From Tuctoria greenei (Eukaryota; Streptophyta; Magnoliopsida; Poales; Poaceae), in the NCBI GenBank assembly GCA_036927565.1, contig JAYESD010000001.1, positions 273,369,560 through 273,433,559 on the forward strand: a DNA stretch of 64,000 nucleotides, in the 5' to 3' direction. Each line of letters begins with the position of its first letter. The stretch's first letter is position 1. A program made the translations under genes and the position numbers. Below the pieces are notes generated by a model. The model saw only the letters and a list, made by a program, of their open reading frames with translations, ran no database searches and was not told the DNA's origin. This document shows, in pieces, positions 20,819-30,832 of this stretch.

Positions 20819-22945
20819 ATGGCCAAGATTAGGGGTTCAGTTCCTATCTTCGAGGGCAAGAACTTTGCCTATTGTAAAGCACGCATGCGTGCTTATCTAG
20901 AGGCTATTGCTCCCGAGGTATGAGAAGCGACCCATGCGGGGTTTGGTGAGCACAACTATGTAGGTGATCAAGTCAAATGGGATGCGAAAGCTAGAAACGC
21001 CATTTATGAATGCATTAGTCAAGATGTGTTTGCTAGGATTGCTAGCAAAGAAAAGGCTTGTGAAATTTGGGCTTGCTTAATTGAAATTCATTAGGGTTCT
21101 TCTCGTGTCAAAGAACTAAAATATCATATGATTAAAGCCAAATATGATGAGTTCAAAATGCTACCTCATGAAAATGTCAATGAAATGTTTTCTTGCTTGA
21201 ATGTGCTTATTGAGGAAATTAATGCTCTTGACATTGCTTCTCTTGGAAAGGGACTCATCAACCGCAAGATTCTTATGCTCCTTCCTAAGCCAAAGTACAA
21301 CATCATCAACTCCATGCTTCAAAAGGAATCTCTTGATCACATTAAAGTTTCAGAACTTATTGGAGAGATTCACGCTCATGAGATGAGTGTACTTGGGATG
21401 ATGGAGCAATCATCTTCAAAGACAATTGCTCTAAAGGCTTCCACCAAGAAAACAAGTCTCAAGAAAAAGAAAGTGGTTGAGTCTAGATCAAGTGAAGAAG
21501 AGCAAGCATCAAGTGAAGATGAAGATGATGAGCTTGCATTGATGATGAGAAAGTTCTCTCGCTTGAACTCTAAGATTGCCAAGAAGGGATACACCTTTGA
21601 TCCCAAGAAGAAAACTTTTCTACCAAGGAGAGATGACAACAAAACTTGCTACAATTGTGGTGATAAAGGTCACATCTCCTATGATTGTCCAAAGCCGGAC
21701 AAAATAAGAGAGAGCCACAAGGGCAAGCATCGCAAGCTTGAAGATAGTGAAGATGATGAAGAAGAGGTCAAGCCCAAACTAAGATCCTTTGGGAAGAAGA
21801 GACATGACAAAGGCAAGAAGGCAAAGCTCTTCCCAAAGAAGAGAAAAGGTCCACAAAAGGTGTTCATGTGTGAGGCAAATGAATGGATCACCGATGAAGA
21901 ATCAAGTGATGAAGAGAGTGAAGCGGAAGAAGAAAGCTTGGCCGGCCTTGCCATTGCCAACAATGATGATTCATCTCTTCATCCACCTCCCATGTGCCTC
22001 ATGGCTAAAGGTAACACCAATGTATGTGATGACTCTAGCGATGATGAGCTTTCCCCCGATGAATTAACTTCATTGATAAATGAATGCCACACTATCATTA
22101 AGAGGGAAAAGAGTAAGGTTAAGGCTCTTGAAGAAACTCGTGCCAATCTTGAGAGTGTTAACCTCGATTTGCTTCACAAGTATGAAAGCATACTTAAGGA
22201 GCATGACACACTCAAATCTCATGTCAAGCAAGTTGAGGAGGATAAGGCTCAAATCAAGCTAGATCATCATGAGCTTGACTTAGCACACCAAGCACTCTTG
22301 GGAAAGCACAATGAGTTAATCCAAGAGCATCAAGTACTTAACCTTGCTTATGAAGTTCTTGATCAAGAATTGAAAAATATAAAGAAACAAACCCTTAATG
22401 ATAAGGTATCTATTACTTCTCATGCCGCTAATGTCTTGCATAAGTCTTTTCCTTTGAAAGAGAATGCTAGGGAGAAGGACTTGTTGGAAGAAATTGAAAG
22501 TCTCCGCACTAGTGTGGCAAGACTATCTAAAGGAGAAGTCAAGCACAAGGAAATCCTCTTCCAACAAGCAAAGGACTTCAACAAGAGAGGACTTGGATCC
22601 TTCCCGGTGCCTAACAAAGGAAAGGTGCCCTCACCGGAGCTTAGAACAAGCTTCATCAAGGAAGTTGGTTCCTATTGCCAACATTGTGAGGTCACCAGTC
22701 ACCATACAAGGGAGTGTCCTCTTCCTAACCGGCCTTCTCCAAAATTGCCTACTAACTACAAGTCTACTTTCAATGATCATTATTATCTCTTGAGTAAAGT
22801 AGATGGTAAGGTGAAGGCAAGGTTCATTGGCAAGGACATAAAGGGCATGAAGGGGAAGCTCCCCAAGCAACTTAGGGTCCCAAAAACACTTGTATCACAC
22901 ATACAAGGACCTAAGTTGGCTTGGGTGCCTAAAGTCAAAAATTGA
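20819..22945 (+). pseudogene. Sirevirus A gag with two early stops
   Basis: The gag gene encodes the capsid and nucleocapsid protein that forms the virus-like particle. The ATG at 20819 starts MAKIRGSVPIFEGKNFAYCK, the usual Sirevirus N-terminus. In-frame TGA (about 20921) and TAG (about 21093) interrupt the first 100 codons; from 21128 the frame is open for 605 residues. A CCHC zinc knuckle CYNCGDKGHISYDC lies near residues 170-185 of that open part. Long acidic and lysine-rich stretches follow, then an extended coiled coil (residues about 310-470), and a second knuckle-like motif CQHCEVTSHHTREC near residue 520. The C-terminal coiled coil and second knuckle are typical of Sirevirus gag. The protein cannot be made in full without readthrough. 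Confidence 0.9.
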
Positions 22946-22984
22946 ATTCATGTGTGTAGGTGAACTACAAAGCCGGAGGGAAGC

Positions 22985-23253
22985 ATTAAGTACTCGATAG
23001 CGGGTGCACTCAACATATGACTGGCAACGATGGTATGTTCACCACCATAGAAAACCTCGGCAATCATGAACAAGTCACCTTTGGTGATAACTCTAAGAGG
23101 AAGGTAATTGGGTTAGATAAGATTGCAATTTCAAATGATCTATCTATTTCCAATGTATTGTATGTTAAGTTACTTAGTTTTAATTTGTTTTCTATTGCAC
23201 AATTATGTGATCTTGGACTAACGTGCACCTTTAGCAAAAATGATGTTGTTGTG
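22985..23253 (+). pseudogene. Sirevirus A protease (5' part of pol)
   Basis: The frame starting near 22990 reads VLDSGCTQHMTG, with the catalytic DSG intact, and continues through FTTIENLG, VTFGDNSKRKVIGL and SNVLYVK. The junction with gag is frameshifted. The reading frame is cut at 23253 by the Cassandra insertion and resumes after the target duplication at 24024. Confidence 0.88.
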
Positions 23254-23341
23254 TGTGATATCCTGGCTCAAGGCTTAATAGGATTGATAGAATACTCATA
23301 CCACCAAGGTATACCTTCTTTTTCGGAAGCTCACCTACAAA

Positions 23342-23420
23342 GAACTCCGAGGTTAAGCTTGCTTGGCTCGGAACAATTTGTGGATGGGTGACCGACCGAG
23401 AAGTTTTCCCGGGTGCGCAC
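23342..23420 (+). other. 5S rRNA-like block in Cassandra LTR 1
   Basis: AACTCCGAGGTTAAGC, GCTTGG, GGATGGGTGACC and GAAGTTTTCCCGGGTGCG follow the order of plant 5S rRNA. These include the box A region and the GATGGGTGAC of the polymerase III internal promoter. Box A reads TTAAGCTTGCTTGG here, one base off the usual GCGTGC. It is not a functional 5S gene: the 5' third is missing. Confidence 0.85.
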
Positions 23421-23537
23421 GAGTGAGGACAAAGTGTGCAGAAAAGACTAGTGTTGGTCTGTGGGGATAATCTGTGATCCTATAGAGCTGCCAGGAGTAA
23501 CGACCGCCAGGTCCGTAGTGGCTGAGGTGTTACAGAA

Positions 23538-23549
23538 TGGTATCAGAGC
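23538..23549 (+). promoter_or_regulatory. Cassandra primer binding site
   Basis: TGGTATCAGAGC, three bases after LTR 1, is complementary to initiator methionine tRNA. Confidence 0.9.
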
Positions 23550-23825
23550 CGACCCTCGCGGTTTCACGGGTGCGTACGGGTCAGGGACGTGGGTACGTAT
23601 GCATGACGCGTGGGTCCTCTAGGAGGGACACGGTATGGTGCGTATGCTAGTACTGAACGTATGGACGTGGCCAAGAGGGGACGTTCCTGTCTTGGGAGTT
23701 CACCGACGAGGACGTCGGTCTTCCAAGCGGGGTGGATTGTGATATCCTGGCTCAAGGCTTAATAGGATTGATAGAATACTCATACCACCAAGGTATACCT
23801 TCTTTTCCGGAAGCTCACCTGCAAA

Positions 23826-23904
23826 GGACTCCGAGGTTAAGCGTGCTTGGATCAGAACAATTTGTGGATGGGTGACCGACCGGGAAGTTTTCCCGGGTGC
23901 GCAC
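23826..23904 (+). other. 5S rRNA-like block in Cassandra LTR 2
   Basis: Same layout as in LTR 1, but box A keeps the canonical TTAAGCGTGCTTGG and the intermediate element GGATGGGTGACC is intact. Of the two copies this one has the better polymerase III promoter match. Confidence 0.85.
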
Positions 23905-24023
23905 GAGTGAGGACAAAGTGCGCAGAAAAGACTAGTGTTGGTCTATGGGGCTAGTTTGTGATCCTACAGAGCTGCCAGGAGTAACGACCGCTAGGCCCGT
24001 AGTGGCTGGGGTGTTACATTGTG

Positions 24024-24975
24024 ACTAGTGAAACAAGCCAAGAACTAATCTTCAAAGGATTTCGGCATGGACATCTCTACCTAGTAGACCTCTCCAACAA
24101 GGATGCTAGCTTGACCACTTGTCTTTTCACTAAGACGAGTTTGGGTTGGCTATGACATCGACGCATAGCGCACATTGGAATGAGCAAGCTCAAGAAGTCA
24201 TTCAAGCTCGGGATTGTGACTGGCGTAAAGGATGTCACATTTGAGAAGAACAAGCTTTGTAGCGCTTGTCAAGCCGGGAAGCAAGTTGCTTCTCACCACC
24301 CTGTGAAGACAATGGTGTCAACATCCAAGCCACTTGAGTTGCTCCACATGGACCTCTTTGGACCGTCCACATATCAAAGTCTTGGCGGTAACCTCTATTG
24401 TCTTGGTATAGTTGATGACTACTCTCGCTATGCTTGGACTTTGTTTCTAGGTGATAAGAGTGAAACTTCGGAAGTGTTCAAGACCTTCGCTAACCGTGCT
24501 CAAAGGGAATTTAAACTTCCCATCATCAAGGTCCGGAGTGACAACAGCACCGAGTTCAAGAACTACAACATTGGGGAGTGGTGTGATCGTGAAGGCGTGA
24601 AGCATGAGTTTTCGGCCACATACACTCCTCAACAAAATGGTGTCATTGAAAGGAAGAACAAGACTCTCATCACTCTTGCGCGAGCAATGCTTGATGACTA
24701 TGGCACGTCCGAGAAGTTTTGGGCTGAAGCAATCAACACGGCGTGTTATGCCGCAAATCGGGTCTACCTACATCGACTACTTCAAAAGACCCCGTACGAA
24801 CTTCTCATTGGGAGAAAGCCCAACATCTCCTATTTCCGAGTCTTCGGACGCAAGTGCTACATCTACCGCAAGAAAAGGCTCGATAAGTTTGAAAGAAGAT
24901 GTGATGTTGGTATATTCTTGGTTATGCATCAAACTCAAAAGCATATCGAGTATTCAACCAAACCTCCAGTTTAGT
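24024..24975 (+). pseudogene. Sirevirus A integrase
   Basis: The region after Cassandra continues pol: HRRIAHIGMSKLKKS and CSACQAGK give the HHCC zinc-binding domain. The catalytic core follows with HMDLFGP (first Asp), VRSDNSTEF (second Asp) and NGVIERKN (Glu), so the D,D,E residues are all present. The usual C-terminal words YFRVFGRKCYI and FLVMHQT close the domain. A stop (TGA near 24153) precedes it, and the frame ends at 24975 before RT. The integrase itself is well kept. Confidence 0.9.
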
Positions 24976-25099
24976 TGAGGAAAGTTGTGATGTTGAGTTT
25001 GATGAAACTAATGGCTCCCAAGAGGAGAGTTTTGGTCATGATGAAATAGATGATGAGCCTCTACGAGAATCTATGAAGAACATGACCAATTGAGACATC

Positions 25100-26161
25100 A
25101 AGCCTAAAGTTGAAGAGAGCCATGATCTAGGGGGAGCTTCAAGTTCCAACATCAACACATCTATGGTACCTCAAGTTGACGAAGAAGAAAAGGATGATCC
25201 ATTGTCGACACAAGATTCACAAGCCACACACCATCAAGAAGAAGAAGAAGAAGTCCATGATCAAGTCCAACCACAAGAAGAGCAACACGCATCACCACCG
25301 CCAAGTGCTTCACAACCACTTATGAGGCATGGACGCATCTCCAAGGTGCATCCGATTGATCAAATCATCGGAAGTCTATCAAGGGGAGTAAGTACACGTT
25401 CTCGCCATTTCGTTACGTTTTGTGAGCACTACTCTTTTGTTTCATGTGTAGAACCCACTCACATTGAGGAAGCACTCCAAGATCGAAATTGGGTGATGGC
25501 CATGCAAGAAGAACTTAACAACTTCATCCGCAATGAAGTTTGGGTGTTGGAGGAGCGACCCAAGGACAAGAACATCATTGGAACAAAGTGGGTGTACTGC
25601 AACAAACAAGACGAGAACGGTGTTGTGGTCCGCAACAAGGCAAGACTTGTGGCCAAGGGTTTCTTGCAAGTTGAAGGACTGGACTTTGGGGAGACATTTG
25701 CTCTGGTCGCCCGACTAGAATCCATCCGTATACTTCTTGCCTTTGCATCACATCATAACATAAAGCTTTATCAAATGGATGTGAAAAGTGCCTTTCTTAA
25801 TGGTTATATTAACGAGCTTGTCTATGTTGAACAACCTCCCGGGTTTGAAGATCCAAGGAATCCTAATCATGTGTTTAGGTTGCACAAGGCGCTCTACGGA
25901 CTCAAGCAAACACCTAGGGCGTGGTATGAACGACTACGGGATTTCTTGATCATGCAAGGATTCAAGATCGGGAGGGTGGACACCACACTCTTCACCAAAG
26001 ACATCGATGGAGAACGATTTATTTGTCAAATTTATGTCGATGATATTATTTTTGGTTCAACTAACGAAGCTCTTAGCCATGAGTTCGGCAAAATGATGTC
26101 TAGGGAATTCGAGATGTCGATGATTGGAGAGCTCAACTTCTTCCTTGGATTTCAAACCTAG
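25100..26161 (+). pseudogene. Sirevirus A reverse transcriptase
   Basis: An acidic, glutamine-rich linker precedes WVMAMQEELNNFIRNEVW and the RT core: GTKWVYCNKQDENG, LVAKGFLQVEGLDF, YQMDVKSAFLNGYI, ALYGLKQTPRAWYERL and the catalytic QIYVDDIIFGS. RT copies the element RNA into cDNA inside the particle. The frame differs from that of integrase. A TAG at 26159 separates RT from the RNase H part within the same frame. Confidence 0.92.
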
Positions 26162-26986
26162 CAATTTCGAGAGGGGACCTTCATCTATCAAGAAAAGTAT
26201 ACCAAGGACCTCTTGAAGAAATTTGAGATGGGAGATTGTAGCTCAAGAAGTACTCCAATGGCAACAAATTGTCATCTCGACGCGGATAAGGACGGTAAAC
26301 CTATTGACCAATCTAATTACCGTTCTATGATTGGTTCATTTCTTTATCTTACCGCATCTAGGCCCGATATCATGTTTAGTGTATGCTTGTGTGCTCACTT
26401 TCAAGCGGCACCTAAAGAATTGCATCGGAAGGCGGTCTTTAGGATACTTCAGTATCTCAAGCATACTCCAAGTGTAGGCCTATGGTACCCTAAAGGTGCA
26501 AAATTCCATCTCTTGGGTTACTCGGATTCGGACTTTGCCGAATGCCATGTGGATCGCAAGAGTACCTCCGGTGGGTGCCACTTGCTTAGGCATTCCCTAG
26601 TATCTTGGTCTAGCAAGAAGCAAAATTCCGTTGCTTTGTCCATGGCGGAAGCGAAATATATAGCGGCAGGTGCATGTTGTGCCCAAATTCTTTATATGAA
26701 GCAAACCCTTTTGGACTTTGGTATTAAACTTGGTTGTGTGCCTCTCCTTTGTGACAATGAAAGTGCGGTTAAGATTGCTAAAAACCCCGTTCAACACTCC
26801 CGCACTAAGCACATTGATATTCGCCATCATTTCTTGAGGGACCATGAAGCTAAGGAAGACATCTCCTTGCGAGGTGTTAGGTCCGAAGAACAATTGGCGG
26901 ATATCTTCACTAAACCACTTGATGAGAAGACTTTTTCTAGACTAAGAAGTGAATTAAATGTGCTAGATGCATCGAACGTCATGTAA
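26162..26986 (+). pseudogene. Sirevirus A RNase H and pol C-terminus
   Basis: In the RT frame after the stop: SRPDIMFSVCLCAHFQ, LLGYSDSDFAECHVDRKSTS, SMAEAKYIAAGACCAQ, PLLCDNESAVKIAKNPVQHS and ADIFTKPLDEKTFSRLRSEL. The acidic residues of copia RNase H (DSD, AEA, CDNES) are in place. The TAA at 26984 is the natural end of pol. Confidence 0.92.
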
Positions 26987-27595
26987 GTTGCCATGGTCAT
27001 GCAAGAATGCATCACATATAGGTCTTGTCTAACTTTCAAAGGATAGTGGTGATCAAGGGTTAGCTTGGGATGGAGGTTCCTTTGGGTTTCCCCAAGGCTT
27101 GGAGAGTGGCTCTCCCTGAAGAAGCCTTTGAAAGGTTCAAATTTGGCAAGATAGATTTAATTTATGTCTTGCATGATGCCTGCCATATAGACTTGCACTC
27201 ATGTTTAAATTTCTTGGATTATAAATTGTTTGACATTGCATACGGTAGATTATCATAAAGGGGAACCCACTTCATGAGAAAGAGACTTGTTTGAAATGCA
27301 ATATCTCAACTCATATGATGTGGAAAGAACAAAATGTTAGGTGCGTTAATTCCTAAAGGAACATGCTTTAAAGAGATAGAAGTTTTCATCCTCTAGCTCA
27401 CAAAGCATGGGCCTTACATTTTATTTGGATGTTTTCTTCCTTGATTTTCTTCGGCGTTCTATTTGCTTTAGGGCTTAGCCAAGTTATTGGCAATTAGTCT
27501 TTTTGAGGGGTAAGGGGTTGCCCAAAAAGTCCTAAGACTTGTGTTTCTCGTTGTGTGTTTAAGTCAAAGGACATATATGGGATGTTGCTGTTTTG
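26987..27595 (+). other. Sirevirus A spacer between pol and palindromes
   Basis: Non-coding transcript region of the element. No domain or repeat was recognised. It separates pol from the promoter-like array. Confidence 0.5.
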
Positions 27596-27599
27596 TAGT

Positions 27600-27945
27600 C
27601 ATCGGATTATCCGATGCTTAGGCCAAGAGCATCATCGGATCAGTTTGTGTTCAAGTACCAAAGGCCAGCTCAGTCAGAAAGCCAAATCAACCGATGAGTT
27701 CATTATGAGAAACATCAGAGCATCCGATGTTCACATTTCTGGAGTTGTGCCAAACTCAACCGATGCTAATCCTTTCATCATCGGAGCATCCGATGTCAAT
27801 GGTACCTTTTGGAATACCCTTACTGTATCATTTGACCGATACAGCCCTCATCTTACATCGGTTCATCCGATGTTAAATTTTGAGTAGAGTTCGGGCCCCA
27901 CCTATTTAGCGCGCCACTTCACCTCTTTTTTTCTCTCTCCCCGAC
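27600..27945 (+). promoter_or_regulatory. Internal palindrome array and TATA-like box
   Basis: Four 17-bp palindromes with 7-bp arms and a 3-bp spacer occur: CATCGGATTATCCGATG (27600-27616), CATCAGAGCATCCGATG (27713-27729), CATCGGAGCATCCGATG (27779-27795) and CATCGGTTCATCCGATG (27856-27872). Single CCGATG half-sites lie between them. TATTTAG follows at 27903, then a pyrimidine run with CTCTTTTTTTCTCTCTCC (27916-27940). The element's own LTR has the same kind of palindromes before its TATA box. Inference: a second promoter that could drive the third ORF. Confidence 0.5.
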
Positions 27946-28319
27946 CTAGCTCTCCGCCCCCGACGCCTCACCTCCGCCGCCGCCGCTCTGCACCTCCGTC
28001 CGCCGCCGCCCTCCAGCCACTGCCGTCCTCCGGCCGCCGCAGCCCTCCGGCCGCCGCCGCTGCCGCCCTCCAGCGCCACCACCCTCTAGCTGCCGCTGCT
28101 GTCCGGCCGCCACCGCCGCTAAGCGCCGCCACCACTGCGCCCCAAGCACAGCCGCCGCTGCACCACTGCCGCCCCCCTTCACCAGCCGCCACCACTCCAC
28201 TCCACGCGCCAGCCACCGCTTCATCTTCACCGCTAGGGTTCCCCGACCGCGACGATCTTTGCGCCACCGTCCCGTGCGCCCGAGCTTGTTTGTCTCGCGT
28301 GCTCATCCTCATCGTCGTC
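27946..28319 (+). other. GC-rich leader of the third ORF
   Basis: CCG-rich sequence with many GCCGCC words leads to the ATG at 28320. Its composition contrasts sharply with the A/T-rich flanks and resembles a grass 5' UTR. Minus-strand glycine/alanine-rich ORFs here are low-complexity artefacts. Confidence 0.5.
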
Positions 28320-30479
28320 ATGGGCCGTGAAAAGAAGGGAAAGGGCAAGGCTATTGAGGAGGCGGCCGCTAAAAAGCAGAAGATGTTGAAGGAGGCAAAG
28401 AAAGCCCTGATGGCCGCTCGCGCCGCTGAGAAGCGAGAGCATGGACGAGGAGGATTGTTGAGGATTCGCGAGACCCGACAGAGGCAGCCTCTAGTGCCTG
28501 AGGAGCCAGAGGAGGAAGAGGAGCCCGAGGTGCCACTTGTTCGCCGGCGCTTAGTCAGGACCCGTGGGGGTCATCCAGCTGCAGCCCCGAGACCCAGACC
28601 ATCAGCAGTTGACCTTTGGGAGGACAGGGCGGCCCAGAGAGCCGTCTATGAGATGGACACCAACGTCCGTGTTGGTGAGGGTTCCTGCCTGACAGATTAC
28701 AGGAAGTTGAAGGCCAAGCAGCTCAGGTGGAGCATCTTACTTGAGGAGTGGTTCCCGCAGCCTAGAGAGTCACTTGTGGACAGCCGCTTTTGGACCCTGA
28801 CACAGGCGTCGCTGTACAAGACTTATAGACGTCGGGGACAGAAGCTCTTCCAGCACAATTTCCTGGACTGGGATCAACTTGCACTTGCAGCCGGGACAGA
28901 GATACGCCCTTACTTTGAGAGGTATAGAGGGCTAGTGGAGTTGATGTCTTACGAGAGGGGTGCTTTTGTTGAGGACTGGGTCCGAGTATTCTATGCCACA
29001 CTCTACGTCTCTGAGGGCCGCAGATCCATTGACTTCATGTTTATGGGCCAGCATCACCACCTGACCAGGCAGACTTTGGGACAGCTGCTAGGCGTGGATC
29101 TTCATGACACATGCCTGCACGAGAGAGTATATGGATAGGCTGACCCACCTAGGAGGCCACTCACTAGAGGTGTGGCACCACCGTTTGAGGAGATACGGTC
29201 ACTGTTCGCCCAACCTTTCTCTCCAGACCAGCCGAGGGTCCCAGCTCTTCTCACTCTAGTTGTGCGCACTGTGCACCTTGCCTTGCACCGCACACTTCTG
29301 CCGAGGTCCGGATACCTTGAGGGGTTCACCAGCTTCCAGCAAACTCTCCTGTTCTATGTTATGAACGGGATGGAGTTCGACAATATGGACATCCTTATAT
29401 GTGAGATGGAGGACGTCATTACTGATGGAGTTGGGATGATGAGGCAGCTTGTGTTTGGTCACTGGATCAGTCACTTGCTCTACTTGATAGCTCCAGAGGG
29501 GTTCGCCGTGCGTGACAGTCTCACCGACGAGAGCGTCACACGGTTCGGGCACTACCGTGCTCTAGCTCCTCGAGACTGCTGCCTTGGCCGTCCAGTTGAG
29601 CGTCAGGTCCGTGCCCGTCTCTCAGAGGAAGATTGGTCAGACTTGGAGAAGGAAGATGAGATACTAGCATAGGCAGAGGCTCAGGGTGGGGATGTACAAC
29701 ACATTTGGTTCGAGAGTGACACCAGCGACAGTGTCGAGGATTACTTCCCACCTCCTCCCTCACCCAGGCAGCACGACGCGGAGGCTGGAGGCTCGACTGC
29801 ACCACCTCCTACTCCACCTCCGGTGTCAGAGGCACAGGTCTCTCAGCCATCTGAGCTCACCTCCCTACTTTAGTAGATGGTTGAGCAGCAGCGTCTGGAT
29901 AGGCTTGCAGCTGAGCAGGCCCGAGCTGAGCAGGCTGCGCGTCTCTTGGAGCTCCAGCAGCAGCAGCAGGAGATGCAGCAACAGATAGACCGTGAGAGGT
30001 GAGAGGACACTAACAGGCTGACTAGGCTAATTGATCAAATGCACCAGTGTTCTCTCGACCAGCAGCAGCAGACGCAGCAGACTATGATGGGCATCCTGGG
30101 GTTGATCACCAACCTCTACACTCAGACCGGGATTGCCCTGCCGTCGCAGCTTTCAGGCCTTGCTCCAGGTCTGCCTGTTCTTGCTCCAGCTTCAGCACCA
30201 GTGCCGACTACGCTGATCCCGATGATCAACATGTCACCTCTGCTAGCTCCAGGCGCACCTATCCACTCTCCCTTGCCGGCTGCAACACTCTTCCAGCAGA
30301 CTCCGGCATCCGTTGTCAGTGCCCCTCTTCCTGCAGTCCAGTCTCTGTAGGCACCGACAGCGGCTACCGCAGCACCCGTCACCTCTACTCCGCCCTCAGC
30401 AGCAACAGGCAGGAGCTCCGACGATAGCACCCCTGGCGGCAACCAGTTCATCATCGCCCCGAGCGCTCATGATCCTTAG
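28320..30479 (+). pseudogene. Sirevirus A third ORF (env-like position), with stops
   Basis: One frame from the ATG at 28320 (MGREKKGKGKAIEEAAAKKQ) runs about 720 codons with stops at 29136 (TAG), 29670 (TAG), 29871-29876 (TAG TAG), 30000 (TGA) and 30348 (TAG); TAG at 30477 may be the natural end. The N-terminus is basic. The middle (FYATLYVSEGRRSIDFM, HLTRQTLGQLLGVD, then LHRTLLPRSGYLEGF) resembles the plant transposon-associated domain that occurs beside retroelements, possibly PF20167. The C-terminal third is glutamine-rich with a predicted coiled coil (EQARAEQAARLLELQQQQQ), followed by a proline/alanine-rich tail. No signal peptide or membrane segment was seen, so an envelope role is unsupported. 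Function unknown. Confidence 0.7.
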
Positions 30480-30509
30480 GCACTCGGCTTCCTTTTCTGG
30501 TGTCTTGAT

Positions 30510-30585
30510 GCCAAAGGGGGAGAAGAGTCAGGGGGAGGGTTAGCTTAGTCCCAGGGGGAGTCCTAGCTGTAGGGGGAGTTTATCT
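30510..30585 (+). promoter_or_regulatory. Multiple polypurine tracts
   Basis: AAAGGGGGAGAAGAGTC, AGGGGGAGGG, AGGGGGAG and AGGGGGAG follow one another. Clusters of PPT-like runs before the 3' LTR are a Sirevirus hallmark. Confidence 0.8.
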
Positions 30586-30818
30586 TTTTGGAAGTCTTAT
30601 GTAATTTGGAGATTTGCTACTCTTTTGCTATTCATTGAGTATTCGTGTGCCACTTAATTCTCTTGAGTTATTGATCGTTGAGCTTTCGAGTAATTGATCG
30701 CTTTTGAGTCTTCAAGTTTAAGTGTGCTAAATCTTGTACTTATTGCATATCCTCTTGAGTATCGTATTCTTAAATTCATTACTATTATGATTTACTTGTT
30801 GTGTTGTCATCAATCACA

Positions 30819-30832
30819 AAAAAGGGGGAGAT
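30819..30832 (+). promoter_or_regulatory. 3' polypurine tract
   Basis: AAAAAAGGGGGAGAT lies directly before the 3' LTR and would prime plus-strand synthesis. Confidence 0.9.

Larger units (their letters stand above)
23254..24018 (+). mobile_element. Cassandra TRIM retrotransposon
   Basis: The element is 765 bp with two 281-bp LTRs (23254-23534 and 23738-24018) that start TGTGATATCC and end GTTACA. A 5-bp duplication TTGTG flanks it (23249-23253 and 24019-24023). TGGTATCAGAGC, a tRNA-iMet PBS, lies at 23538-23549, and a purine-rich AAGCGGGGTGGA precedes the second LTR. Each LTR contains a 5S rRNA-derived block, the defining mark of Cassandra. There is no coding capacity, as expected for a TRIM. 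It sits in the Sirevirus pol between protease and integrase. About 16 of 281 LTR positions differ by eye. Confidence 0.96.

Noticed and set aside
23342..23420. Possible 5S rRNA gene
   Set aside because: Lacks the 5' third and lies at the same place in both LTRs of a Cassandra element.
27946..28348. Minus-strand glycine/alanine-rich ORFs
   Set aside because: Mirror image of the CCG-rich leader of the Sirevirus third ORF; no independent support.
28320..30479. Envelope gene
   Set aside because: No signal peptide, membrane segment or glycoprotein-like pattern; only its position suggests env.
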